A stretch of 64,000 nt of DNA from Pseudomonadota bacterium (GTDB lineage Bacteria; Desulfobacterota; Binatia; Binatales; Binataceae), in NCBI GenBank assembly GCA_021325025.1, contig JAJPHZ010000035.1:1-64000 (forward strand), read 5' to 3'. The stretch's first letter is position 1, and the number at the start of each line of letters is the position of its first letter. Shown piece after piece: positions 1 to 8,324 of the stretch. Made by a program: the position numbers and the translations under genes. Below the pieces are notes generated by a model. That model was not told where the DNA came from. It saw only the letters and a list, made by a program, of their open reading frames with translations, and did not search any database.

Positions 1-216
1 CCTTCCTGCCCGTAATCCGAAAGTGGTATGAGTGCCCCGTTGTTGCACTTTTGGCACTTCGGCAACTCCATCGCCCGCGTCCTCCTTCGCGCCGGCCACC
101 CGGTCCAAACCCCACCATATACAACCGCCTTTTTCAAAGCAACGGAGACTTGAGCAGGGCTGGCGGCGGACTATTTTTTGCCGCGCGGGGAAAAATGTTA
201 GGCTGGCCAACTACCG

Positions 217-1251
217 ATGTTCCTGTTGCGCGAAGCCCGACCCCGCGACAAGCACCGGCTGCTGGAGCTGGCGCGCCTGCTCGATTCCATCAATATGCCT
301 ACCACAAAGCGGGAGATGGAGGACACGCTGCGGCGGTCGACGCAATCTTTTCGCGGCCGGGTGCGCGACCGCGCCCGGGCGGTGTACGTGTTTTGCGCCG
401 AAGATCTCGACAGCGGCCGCCTGGCGGGAGCTTCGATGATTATCGCCAAGCACGGCACGCCGGCTTCTCCCCATTACTATTTTCAGATCGACAGCGATGA
501 ACGCTATTCGCATACGCTGCGCCGCATGTTCCGCCATACGTTTTTGCGCCTGCGCCATTCGATGGACGGGCCCACCGAAGTGGGCGGACTGATTGTCGAT
601 CCGCAAATGCGCCGGCTGCCGCAGAAGATCGGCAAGCAGCTTTCCTGGGTGCGCTTTCTCTACATCGCGCGCCATCGCAAGCGCTTCGAAAGCCGCATCA
701 TCGCCGAGATCATGCCGCCGATGACGCCCGATCACGGCAACATCTTCTGGGACCATTACGGCCGCCGCATGACGGGGCTAAGCTTTCGCGAGGCTGACCG
801 GCTGTCGATTCATGACAAGGAATTCATCCGCGCCCTGTTCCCTGACGCGCCGCTCTACACCGCGCTACTCCCCGAGGAGGTGCGCGCCTCACTGGGCGTG
901 GCCGGCGAACAATCGCGCGGCGCCGTGCGTTTGCTGGAGCAGGCAGGACTGCGTTTTTTGGAGCAAATCGACCCTTTCGACGCGGGTCCTTATTACGGCG
1001 CCGCGATCGCCGACCTCGAACCGGTCAAGGCATTGCGTTCCTATCGGGTCGTGCCGGGTAGCGTCCTGACGCCCTCGGAGCAATCCGAGCGCGCCTGCCT
1101 GGTCGGATTCGAGGATCGTAGCGGCGGCTTCCGCGCGGTCCAAATCGCCACCGCGCCGCCCGAGGGCCGCCAAATCGTGCTGCCCGCCGAAGCAATTGCG
1201 GCCTTGGGCATTAAGGAAGGGATGACCGTGGATGTGATCCCGCTGCCGTGA
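217..1251 (+). CDS. astA: Arginine/ornithine N-succinyltransferase AstA
   Basis: 344 aa, the usual length for the AstA family, which transfers succinate from succinyl-CoA to the alpha-amino group of arginine (first step of the arginine succinyltransferase pathway). The N-terminus opens with the GNAT-like LREARPRD block. The middle carries GLIVDP, QLSWVRFLYIA and IIAEIMPP. The C-terminal half has the family-specific runs GLSFREADRLS, LLPEEVRASLG and EQIDPFDAGP. ATG at 217 has no strong ribosome site, so the start is provisional. No astB, astD or astE lies beside it; the next gene is a convergent M20 peptidase that could play the desuccinylase role, which is inference only. Confidence 0.88.
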   Translation: MFLLREARPRDKHRLLELARLLDSINMPTTKREMEDTLRRSTQSFRGRVRDRARAVYVFCAEDLDSGRLAGASMIIAKHGTPASPHYYFQIDSDERYSHTLRRMFRHTFLRLRHSMDGPTEVGGLIVDPQMRRLPQKIGKQLSWVRFLYIARHRKRFESRIIAEIMPPMTPDHGNIFWDHYGRRMTGLSFREADRLSIHDKEFIRALFPDAPLYTALLPEEVRASLGVAGEQSRGAVRLLEQAGLRFLEQIDPFDAGPYYGAAIADLEPVKALRSYRVVPGSVLTPSEQSERACLVGFEDRSGGFRAVQIATAPPEGRQIVLPAEAIAALGIKEGMTVDVIPLP

Positions 1252-1271
1252 AACCTATTCCCTGACCCTCT

Positions 1272-1318
1272 CCCCTCAAGGGGCAGGGGAACACGAATTT
1301 CTGATTCCCCTTGAGGGG
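1272..1318. terminator. Inverted repeat between convergent genes
   Basis: A 12-bp perfect inverted repeat (arms 1272-1283 and 1307-1318, cccctcaagggg and its complement) lies between the ends of astA and the convergent M20 peptidase gene, within a longer ccctctcccc...ggggaagagg palindrome. It is placed to stop transcription from both sides. Its sequence also belongs to the dispersed CCCTC/GAGGG palindrome class seen inside imuA and dnaE2. Confidence 0.5.
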
Positions 1319-1356
1319 AAGAGGCCGGGGGGTGAGGTCTGCAGCATCGGGTCGTG

Positions 1357-2730
1357 TCACAACTCCAACAGCTCGACGTAAAACCGTACCGCACCTTCCA
1401 CTTCGCTCAGCAGATTGTACTCATTGGGCGCGTGGATGTTGCCTGCAAACGGGCCGGGGCCGAAGACTACCGGCGCAAGGCCTGCGCTCGCGTACACCCC
1501 CGCTTCGGTGCATCCGGTCTTGACGCTGTGGGCGACCGCAAGGCCGGCGCGCGCCTGCGCCGCCATCGCCAGCGTCACCACCTCACTGTCGAGCGCGGCC
1601 CGATAGCCGGGACTGGCGCGCATCTCGCGCAGATTGAATTTGAGCGCAGCGAATTTGCTCCCGATGTCACGGACCACAGCCGCCACGCCCGCGCGCACCA
1701 AATCCAGCGACAGCGAGGGCGGCGGGCGCAGCTCGAACGCCAGGGTCAAAGCGCGCTCCGATGACTGCACCACGCCGGGATTGCAGGTCAGGGTGGGAGC
1801 CGAGTAGTCCTCTTCAGGCGGTCCCGAACTTTGCGCAAACCGCTCCAGGGCGTCGATAAATTCGCCCAGGGCACGCAACGCTGCGTGGGGCAGACGATAC
1901 GAAAAGGGCGCGCCCCGATGCTCCTCAAGCGCGGCGCCCGCGGGTACGCCGCCGCCTGCCGATACCACGATCTCGCAATGCGCCGCGACCTTGTTGACGG
2001 CGTCGCCGCCCGACAGCGCATGGACCTCGACGCCGCTGTCCGCGCCCATCGCCGCCAGTGCAGCCTTGATGGCGTTGTGTCCCAGATGCGGAGTGCTGGA
2101 ATGGGCGCTGCGGCCTTTGTACACCGCGCGCCGCGCCCCGCCGCCGCGATGGGGCAGCGGTTCGAATCCGATGCTCAGTTCAAAGACGATCAGACCCTTG
2201 TGCGCAGTGACGATGCTCAGCCCCGACGGCTCGCCGATAAAGGCCAGAGCGCGTGCGGGCAGCAGATTGCCGGCGGCCAGTTCCTTGGCGCCCAACAATC
2301 CTCGCTCTTCGCCGAAGGTGCCGATCAGATACACGGTGCGGCGCGGACGGCGGCCGGCGAGCGCCGCCACCTTGGCCGCGAAGTCAAGCTTGGTGTCGGC
2401 GGCGCCCAGCCCATAGATGCGATCGCCGTCGATACGCGGACGCATCGGCTCGCCGCCGCAGGCGGTCCACAACGCAGGGTCGCCGGGCGGCACCGTGTCC
2501 AGATGGGTGTTGAAAACCAGCGGCATCACGCTTTGGTCGCGCCCGACAATTATCGCAACCAGGTTGACGTTGTCAGCGCCGTGAAGCGTCGAGGGAATCA
2601 GGCGCGCACCGATGCCGCTCGGCGCCAACATCTGCGCCGCGCAAAACTCGGCGACCGCGCGCGTGCCATTGGTTGTAACGCTGGGAATCGCAATCAATCG
2701 CCGGCACCACTCAAGCAATTTGGCTTCCAC
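1357..2730 (-). CDS. M20 family metallopeptidase / deacylase
   Basis: 457 aa zinc hydrolase of the ArgE/DapE/carboxypeptidase G2 superfamily. Visible metal and catalytic motifs are HLDTVPPGD (His76, Asp78), GLGAADTK (Asp112) and TFGEERGLLGA (Glu141 catalytic base, Glu142 metal ligand), followed by EPSGLSIVTAHKG at the edge of the dimerisation domain. It starts with GTG at 2730 after an AAAGGCGG ribosome site about 8 nt upstream. The substrate cannot be read from sequence; an N-acyl amino acid is likely. It is convergent with astA and divergent from the amidohydrolase at 2999. Confidence 0.85.
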   Translation of the reverse strand: MEAKLLEWCRRLIAIPSVTTNGTRAVAEFCAAQMLAPSGIGARLIPSTLHGADNVNLVAIIVGRDQSVMPLVFNTHLDTVPPGDPALWTACGGEPMRPRIDGDRIYGLGAADTKLDFAAKVAALAGRRPRRTVYLIGTFGEERGLLGAKELAAGNLLPARALAFIGEPSGLSIVTAHKGLIVFELSIGFEPLPHRGGGARRAVYKGRSAHSSTPHLGHNAIKAALAAMGADSGVEVHALSGGDAVNKVAAHCEIVVSAGGGVPAGAALEEHRGAPFSYRLPHAALRALGEFIDALERFAQSSGPPEEDYSAPTLTCNPGVVQSSERALTLAFELRPPPSLSLDLVRAGVAAVVRDIGSKFAALKFNLREMRASPGYRAALDSEVVTLAMAAQARAGLAVAHSVKTGCTEAGVYASAGLAPVVFGPGPFAGNIHAPNEYNLLSEVEGAVRFYVELLEL

Positions 2731-2998
2731 GTAATACCGCCTTTCCCGGCCGGCTGAAGCAATTCAGCGCTCGCGCAGGCAGCACAATGCCTACGCGCCG
2801 TCGCCGGGAGGTCAAGCCACCTCTCTTGACCCTCATCTTACTCCCGCCGTACCTCGGGTGCGATTTTCGTTCCCGTCCGCCCTGCACACGGCGAAACGGG
2901 CGACACGGGCGGAAAAAAGCGGTAAGTAATGATCCAAACAGCTTGAACTGAAAGGGACCGGCGCACAGTTCTGGCGCCAGGCAGAACAAGGAGAAGCC

Positions 2999-4702
2999 AT
3001 GCAATACGACGTGATCATCCGCAATGGCACTGTCATCGACGGCTCCGGGATGCCCCGTTATCGGGCCGACGTCGGTATCGTGGGCGACAAAATCGCAACC
3101 ATCGGCAAAATCCGCGAACCAGCGCACGAGGTGATCGACGCCGAAGGCCACGTGGTTGCACCCGGCTTTATCGACGTCCACACCCACATGGACGCCCAGG
3201 TGTTCTGGGATCCGATCGGCACCTGCTCGTGTTGGCATGGGATCACCACCGTGGCGATGGGCAACTGCGGCTTCTCGCTGGCGCCGTGCGCCGAGAAGGA
3301 CAAGCTGATGGTGATCCGCAACCTGGAGCGCGCCGAGGACATCTCGCCCGAGGCGATGAACGCCGGCATCAGGTGGTCGTGGGAGACTTTTTCCCAATAC
3401 CTCGACGCGGTCGACCGCACGCCCAAGGGAATCAACTACGCGCCCTACGTGGGCCATTCGGCACTGCGCACCTACGTGATGCGCGAGCGCGCGTTCACCG
3501 ACCCGGCGACCCCCGCCGATCTTGACGCGATGAAGCGCGAGCTGCGAGCGGCGATGCTGGCCGGGGCGGCCGGCTTCACCACCTCGCGCACCGTCAACCA
3601 TCAGACGCCCGACGGCGGCCCGGTCGCCAGCCGGCTGGCGACCTGGGATGAGGTGCGGGAGTTGGTCGGCGTGATGAGCGAACTTAACGCCGGCACCTTC
3701 GAAATCGCCGGCGAGGATACCGGCCGCGACCCCGATCGACTCAAGGACTACCTGCGCCGGCTCAGCGCGCTGGCGGTCGATAGTGGCGTGCACGTCAGCT
3801 TCGGGATGGGCGCCAGCCGCAAGGCGCCGGGCCTGTGGCGTCAGTACTTCGACATGACCAACCAGGCGGCACTGGAAGGCGGCCGGATGTCGGTGCAGGT
3901 GCACAGCCGATGGATCGCCAACGTGCAGTCGTTCGAAACCACGATGCTGTTCGACCGCCATCCGGTGTGGCGCGAGTTCCGCAAGCTGCCACTTGAGCAG
4001 CAGGAGGCGGGGCTGCGCGACCCCGAGACGCGCCGCAAGCTGGTTGCGGCGGCCTACATGGAGCCCGAAGGCCCGCGCGGCGTGGGCGCCGAGCCGCGCC
4101 GGGCGGAGTTCGACTGGTTCTTTTTGATGGACCGCACCACACCGCCCTACCAATCGATCGCGCAAATCGCGGCGCAACGCGGCCAGGACCCGGTCGAGAC
4201 GATTATCGACCTGGCGTTGGAAAAACATCTCAAACAGTTCTTCCTGCAGCCGTTGACCAACGAGGATCAGGAGGCGGTGCTGGAGATCATGCGCCATCCG
4301 CGCGCGGTAGTGACGTTCTCCGACTCCGGCGCCCACGTCTCGCAAATCATGGACTCCTCGCTCCAGACCCATCTGCTCGCCTATTGGGTGCGCGAGCGCC
4401 AGGCGCTGACCCTGGAGCAGGCGGTCCGCATGCTGACCTTTGTCCCGGCCTCGCACTGGGGATTCACCGGCCGCGGCCTGCTGCGTGAAGGCATGTTCGC
4501 CGACATCGTCGTGTTCGATCCGCAGACGGTCAAGCCGCAGATGCCGCAGGTCACCTACGATCTGCCCGGCGGCGCGCGGCGGCTCAAGCAGAAGTCCTCG
4601 GGGATGCTGGCGACGCTGGTCAACGGCCAGGTGCTGTTGCGCAATAACGAACACACTGGCGCCCTGCCCGGCCGCCTGCTGCGCAACCGCCTGGTGCACT
4701 GA
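2999..4702 (+). CDS. N-acyl-D-amino-acid deacylase-like amidohydrolase
   Basis: 567 aa amidohydrolase-superfamily TIM-barrel enzyme. The N-terminal beta-sandwich (YDVIIRNGTVIDG) leads into GFIDVHTHMD with the metal pair His61/His63. NCGFSLAPC follows, with Cys90 in the place where D-aminoacylases use a cysteine metal ligand. FSDSGAHVSQ near residue 440 carries a catalytic Asp region, and the C-terminus returns to the beta-sandwich (ADIVVFDP). A clear GGAGA ribosome site precedes the ATG. The family cleaves N-acyl-D-amino acids or related amides, and some members act on dihydropyrimidine-like rings; the exact substrate is open. A 662-codon open frame on the opposite strand is a high-GC shadow. 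Confidence 0.85.
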   Translation: MQYDVIIRNGTVIDGSGMPRYRADVGIVGDKIATIGKIREPAHEVIDAEGHVVAPGFIDVHTHMDAQVFWDPIGTCSCWHGITTVAMGNCGFSLAPCAEKDKLMVIRNLERAEDISPEAMNAGIRWSWETFSQYLDAVDRTPKGINYAPYVGHSALRTYVMRERAFTDPATPADLDAMKRELRAAMLAGAAGFTTSRTVNHQTPDGGPVASRLATWDEVRELVGVMSELNAGTFEIAGEDTGRDPDRLKDYLRRLSALAVDSGVHVSFGMGASRKAPGLWRQYFDMTNQAALEGGRMSVQVHSRWIANVQSFETTMLFDRHPVWREFRKLPLEQQEAGLRDPETRRKLVAAAYMEPEGPRGVGAEPRRAEFDWFFLMDRTTPPYQSIAQIAAQRGQDPVETIIDLALEKHLKQFFLQPLTNEDQEAVLEIMRHPRAVVTFSDSGAHVSQIMDSSLQTHLLAYWVRERQALTLEQAVRMLTFVPASHWGFTGRGLLREGMFADIVVFDPQTVKPQMPQVTYDLPGGARRLKQKSSGMLATLVNGQVLLRNNEHTGALPGRLLRNRLVH

Positions 4703-4851
4703 TTGTCGACGACGACAGTACGGCGGGAGGCCTGCGACTGCGGTCGCGGGCTTCTCGACGTTCTTGTCCCCTGAAATTCCGTAGCCCAGGCTTACGATCT
4801 GTAGCCGGAGTTTTCAGCTTTTGTGTGGGCCTCGATGAGCTGAACAAGAAG

Positions 4852-4882
4852 TAGTGGGGCGGCCGCCGCGCCCGCCCCACTA
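4852..4882. terminator. Candidate bidirectional terminator
   Basis: A 10-bp perfect stem (4852-4861 with 4873-4882, tagtggggcg/cgccccacta) with an 11-nt loop sits in the 293-bp gap between the convergent amidohydrolase and epimerase genes. No T-run follows on either strand, so function is only inferred from position. Nothing else gene-like is visible in 4703-4995. Confidence 0.4.
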
Positions 4883-4995
4883 TATAGCTTGCTCGGCCGC
4901 ATCTGCTGCCGACGTCGCTTTCGACGCGCCGCGCGAATTGCCGATTCCAGGCAAATCACAGGCTGAAAGGCTGGACCACACAGCCAATTTCACTA

Positions 4996-5913
4996 TCACC
5001 GGTAATGCCGTGCGATTTCTGAACTGTAGCTGGCACCAACGCGATCGGCATTCTCGGCCAGCCATTGCGTCAGAGGCTTGCGGCCGCGCGGCGGATGCGC
5101 CGACACCAGCAGGTTTGCCATCAGGCCCCTTACTTCGTCGGCGGTCAAAATGACGTCCCCGACCATCAGGCCGACCACTTTGGCCGCCAGCAAGGCCGCC
5201 TGCGGCGGGACATGCAGGATCAGCGCTCTGCTGCCGACGGTCTTTGCCAGCAGCCTCACCAATCCCTCGAAGCAATGGATTTCCGGTCCGACCGCATCGA
5301 GGGTTTCGCTGTGCGGCTGTTGCCCGGCTTCAACCGCGATTGCGGCCAGGTCCTCGACGAACACCGGTTGCAGGCGGTAATCGCCGCTGCCGGGGATGGC
5401 GAACAGCGGCAGGCGGCGCAACAGCCAGGCGATATTGTTGATCAGGATGTCTTCGGCGCCGAACACCACGGTGGGCCGGATTATGGAATAGGACAGCCCC
5501 GACTCGCCGATGCATCGCTCTACCTGCGCTTTGCCGCGAAAGTATGGCAGCGGCGAATCCTCCGAGGGATTGGTGATGCTGATATGGACGAATTTGCGCA
5601 CGCCGGCACGCCGCGCCGCCCTGACCAGCGTCCGGCTGTTGCTCACCGCACGCTCGAAGTCGATCCCGCCGTGCGCAAATCGTATCCAGTAGGTGTTGTA
5701 GAGCGTGTCGCACCCTTCCAGGTGGCGCTCCAGTTCGCCGGGCCGGTGAAAGCTGAAGGATGCGACCTCAACCGCATCCCCGAACGGATTGGGACGTTGC
5801 GGATGGCCGGTCAGGGTCTTGAGGCGGCGCCCCTGCGCCAACAGGCGGCGGGCGATGTATCGCCCGATATACCCGAATGCACCTGTAACGACGTCCAACG
5901 GCACGCCAGACAA
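4996..5913 (-). CDS. NAD(P)-binding epimerase / NmrA-like oxidoreductase
   Basis: 305 aa short-chain-dehydrogenase-like atypical (extended) protein. The Rossmann motif GAFGYIG (Gly11, Gly14, Gly17) begins at residue 11. It is followed by KFVHIS and by PYFRGK, which supplies a YxxxK-type pair, then SIIRPTVVFG. A C-terminal part has two hydrophobic runs (residues about 230-250). It resembles the NDUFA9/complex I-associated and NmrA-like groups of NAD(P)-binding proteins. The annotated start is TTG overlapping GAGGTGA; GTG at 5904 would be better spaced from that ribosome site. Substrate unknown. Confidence 0.75.
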   Translation of the reverse strand: MSGVPLDVVTGAFGYIGRYIARRLLAQGRRLKTLTGHPQRPNPFGDAVEVASFSFHRPGELERHLEGCDTLYNTYWIRFAHGGIDFERAVSNSRTLVRAARRAGVRKFVHISITNPSEDSPLPYFRGKAQVERCIGESGLSYSIIRPTVVFGAEDILINNIAWLLRRLPLFAIPGSGDYRLQPVFVEDLAAIAVEAGQQPHSETLDAVGPEIHCFEGLVRLLAKTVGSRALILHVPPQAALLAAKVVGLMVGDVILTADEVRGLMANLLVSAHPPRGRKPLTQWLAENADRVGASYSSEIARHYR

Positions 5914-6030
5914 TCACCTCGGCCCACGGTGCGTGACCGTTTTGATTGTCCGCCGGTTGGCTGATTGGCGCAAAGTGTCAGCGCCGCATCGGACTTTACA
6001 TCGCGGGGAGGAACGTCCACGATTCCTGCC

Positions 6031-7047
6031 ATGAACCTACCGCAATCAAGCCGGCTCCAGTTCACCCCGGACCTCAACATCTGCCGCATCCTCAACGGCA
6101 TGTGGCAGGTTTCGGGCGCGCACGGATCGATCGATCCCGAGCAGGCGGTCGAGAGCATGTTCGCGTACGTCGACGCCGGATTCACCACCTTCGACGTCGC
6201 CGACCATTACGGTCCTGCCGAGGATTTCGTCGGTGAGTTCCGGCGGCGGCTTGAGAATCGACGCGGGCGCGGCGCACTGTCGGGCGTGCAGGCCTTCACC
6301 AAGTGGGTGCCGATGCCCGCGACGATGACGCGCGCGGTGGTCGAGGCGAATATCGACCGTTCGCTGCGCCGGATGAATGTCGAGACGCTGGATCTGCTGC
6401 AGTTCCATTGGTGGGACTACGGCGACGAGCGCTATCTGGACGCGCTGGGGCATCTGGCGGACTTGCAGCGCGCCGGCAAAATCGGGCATCTGGCCCTGAC
6501 CAATTTCGATACCGAACATCTTGGCAAAATTATTGCCAATGGGATTAGGATCGTTTCCAACCAGGTGCAGTACTCGCTCATCGACCGCCGTCCGCAGGTC
6601 AGGATGGCAGAGTTCTGCCGCCGGCACGGGGTCGTGCTTCTGGCTTATGGCACGGTGTGCGGGGGGCTGCTCAGCGCACGGTTTTTGGGCGCTCCCGAGC
6701 CGCGCCGGGCGCAACTGGACACCGCGTCGCTGCAGAAATACAAGCGCATGATCGACGCCTGGGGCGGATGGGCAATGTTCCAGCAATTGCTGGGCGTACT
6801 GGATGAAATCGCGCGCCAGCGCCAGGTCAGCATCGCCAACCTGGCGACCGCCTATGTCCTGGACCAGCCCGCCGTGGCCGGCGTGATCCTGGGCGCGCGG
6901 CTGGGCGTTTCGGCCCACATCGAGGACAATGCACGCGCGTTCGACGTGCACCTGAACGCCGATGAACTGATGCGAATCCAGGCGCTGCTGGCGCGCTCGC
7001 GCGACCTGTACGCCGCAATCGGCGATTGCGGCGACGAGTACCGCTGA
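6031..7047 (+). CDS. Aldo/keto reductase
   Basis: 338 aa NADPH-dependent oxidoreductase fold. The catalytic tetrad of the family is visible: Asp55 and Tyr60 in FDVADHYGPAED, Lys91 in AFTKWVP and His126 in LLQFHWWDY. The later NQVQYSLIDRRP and LAYGTVCGGLLS segments are the usual NADP-binding strands. The frame is open upstream to a TTG at 5965, but ATG 6031 starts the conserved domain and has GGGGAGGA upstream, though the spacing of about 18 nt is long. Substrate unknown. It is transcribed away from the epimerase at 4996-5913, so the two share a divergent promoter region. Confidence 0.85.
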   Translation: MNLPQSSRLQFTPDLNICRILNGMWQVSGAHGSIDPEQAVESMFAYVDAGFTTFDVADHYGPAEDFVGEFRRRLENRRGRGALSGVQAFTKWVPMPATMTRAVVEANIDRSLRRMNVETLDLLQFHWWDYGDERYLDALGHLADLQRAGKIGHLALTNFDTEHLGKIIANGIRIVSNQVQYSLIDRRPQVRMAEFCRRHGVVLLAYGTVCGGLLSARFLGAPEPRRAQLDTASLQKYKRMIDAWGGWAMFQQLLGVLDEIARQRQVSIANLATAYVLDQPAVAGVILGARLGVSAHIEDNARAFDVHLNADELMRIQALLARSRDLYAAIGDCGDEYR

Positions 7048-7082
7048 TTGTGCAGCGGTGCTCGCCGCCGGCATGTTCGCGC

Positions 7083-7913
7083 TCAGATTCGGAAACGGAA
7101 AGCGCCGCCATGCCTGACGATGTGCCCGGCGGAGGGCGTGGCAAAGTGCGTGCCCAGCACCAGCACCGGGCGATCGGCGTAGCGTTCCATAAACGCGCGC
7201 CGTGTCTTACATCCCTGCTCCGGGTCGGTGTCGAACGTGCATTTCCAGTCCGGATGGCCGAGCTGAATCGGATGATGCATCAGGTCGCCGCTGATCACCG
7301 CTTCCTGGCCCCGCGAGGAAATCCTGACGCTGACGTGGCCCGGAGTATGCCCGACGGTCGGCTCCAGCCAGATCTCGTCGTTGATGCGGTGATCGAGGTC
7401 GACCAGGTCCACCAGGCCCGCGGCGAAGATCGGGCGCACCGAGTCGCCGACTGCGGGGTCGTCGCTCGGGCCCCAATGCTCCCATTCTCGGCGGCTCATC
7501 AGGTAGCGGGCGTTGGGAAAGGTCGGCACCCATCGCCCGTCCACCAGCATCGTGTTCCATCCCACGTGATCGACGTGCAAATGGGTGCACAGCACCAGGT
7601 TGACCGATTCGCGCGCAAACCCGGCCTGGGCCAGGTCGCTCAGAAACGAGGTGTGCAACGTCTCCATCCCGGGGCGGCGCTTGTCGTTGCCGATGCAGGT
7701 ATCGACGATAATCCTGCGCCCGCCCGATTCGATCGCGTAGGCATGGATGCTGAGTTTGGCCGCGCCCTTGTCGTCTGCGAAGTTGGGCCGCAGCCACTCT
7801 TCCTGGCGCACGTTCTCCGCCGTCGCGTCGGGCAGCAGCATTGTCATGTCGAAGGCGTTTTCGCTTTCCACCACGCGCGTGATTTTGACCTCGCCAATTT
7901 GCCAGCGGTTCAT
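7083..7913 (-). CDS. MBL-fold metallo-hydrolase
   Basis: 276 aa metallo-beta-lactamase-fold hydrolase. The dinuclear metal motif THLHVDHVGW gives His111, His113, Asp115 and His116; HTPGHVSV supplies the next metal His and ISGDLMHHP the bridging Asp. This arrangement is shared with AHL-lactonase-like and other lactone or ester hydrolases, so the substrate is not determined. I place the start at 7913 because GAGGAGG lies 8 nt upstream; the longer open frame to 8129 codes for low-complexity arginine-rich sequence. It ends 35 bp from the convergent aldo/keto reductase. Confidence 0.85.
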   Translation of the reverse strand: MNRWQIGEVKITRVVESENAFDMTMLLPDATAENVRQEEWLRPNFADDKGAAKLSIHAYAIESGGRRIIVDTCIGNDKRRPGMETLHTSFLSDLAQAGFARESVNLVLCTHLHVDHVGWNTMLVDGRWVPTFPNARYLMSRREWEHWGPSDDPAVGDSVRPIFAAGLVDLVDLDHRINDEIWLEPTVGHTPGHVSVRISSRGQEAVISGDLMHHPIQLGHPDWKCTFDTDPEQGCKTRRAFMERYADRPVLVLGTHFATPSAGHIVRHGGAFRFRI

Positions 7914-8280
7914 GATTCGGCCTCCTCGCCGCGCTGACCATACCGCAGCGCCATGTGCATTGTCACGGGGCGCAGTGCACCCACGGGCTGCTTGAACAAA
8001 CAAACGCGCTTGGCGGTTCATCGGCCATCGACTGGGGCGGGTCCGAAACCGTTGAAGATGCCGGAAGTAGTGCGACAGGCGTCTGTGCCTGTCAGCGACG
8101 CGCGCGCCGATCGGCTCGCGTTCCACCATATTTGGTCAGCGGTGCCGCAAGCGAAAAAACGCTCGCGCGTCATGGCGGGCACCGGCGGCCAACCCACTGA
8201 TAGTTTTTCTTCCGGCTCCCTGCCATCCACACCGAATCTACTAACTCAAGGCGCGGCATCGGCTTATGCTCTGTACGCGC
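7914..8280. other. Gene-free spacer with degenerate hairpins
   Basis: No convincing gene is seen between the MBL hydrolase start and the lipoprotein end. The spacer holds a gacaggc/gcctgtc hairpin near 8080-8100 and an imperfect gcaagc/gctcgc hairpin with an A-run loop near 8147-8166. The latter shares its core cgctcgcgc with hairpins at 30101-30119 and 38920-38943. The MBL gene promoter must lie in its upper-coordinate part. Confidence 0.4.
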
Positions 8281-8312
8281 TGAAGCGGGCCGCCTGGCGA
8301 CAGCCCGCTTCA
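8281..8312 (-). terminator. Candidate terminator of the lipoprotein gene
   Basis: A perfect 10-bp inverted repeat (8281-8290 and 8303-8312, tgaagcgggc/gcccgcttca) with a 12-nt loop begins 12 bp beyond the stop codon of the minus-strand lipoprotein gene. No U-run follows on that strand, so it may act with Rho or as an mRNA end-stabiliser. Confidence 0.5.
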
Positions 8313-8324
8313 GCCGATGATTGC

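Noticed and set aside
1-216. Possible end of an upstream gene or tRNA
   Set aside because: No frame shows a recognisable domain and no cloverleaf or CCA end is seen. Only short, overlapping GC-rich frames are present.
2711-4699. 662-codon open frame antisense to the amidohydrolase
   Set aside because: It is a mirror frame of a high-GC gene with clear motifs on the other strand. Its translation is Arg/His/Gln-rich with no domain, and it also overlaps the start of the M20 gene.
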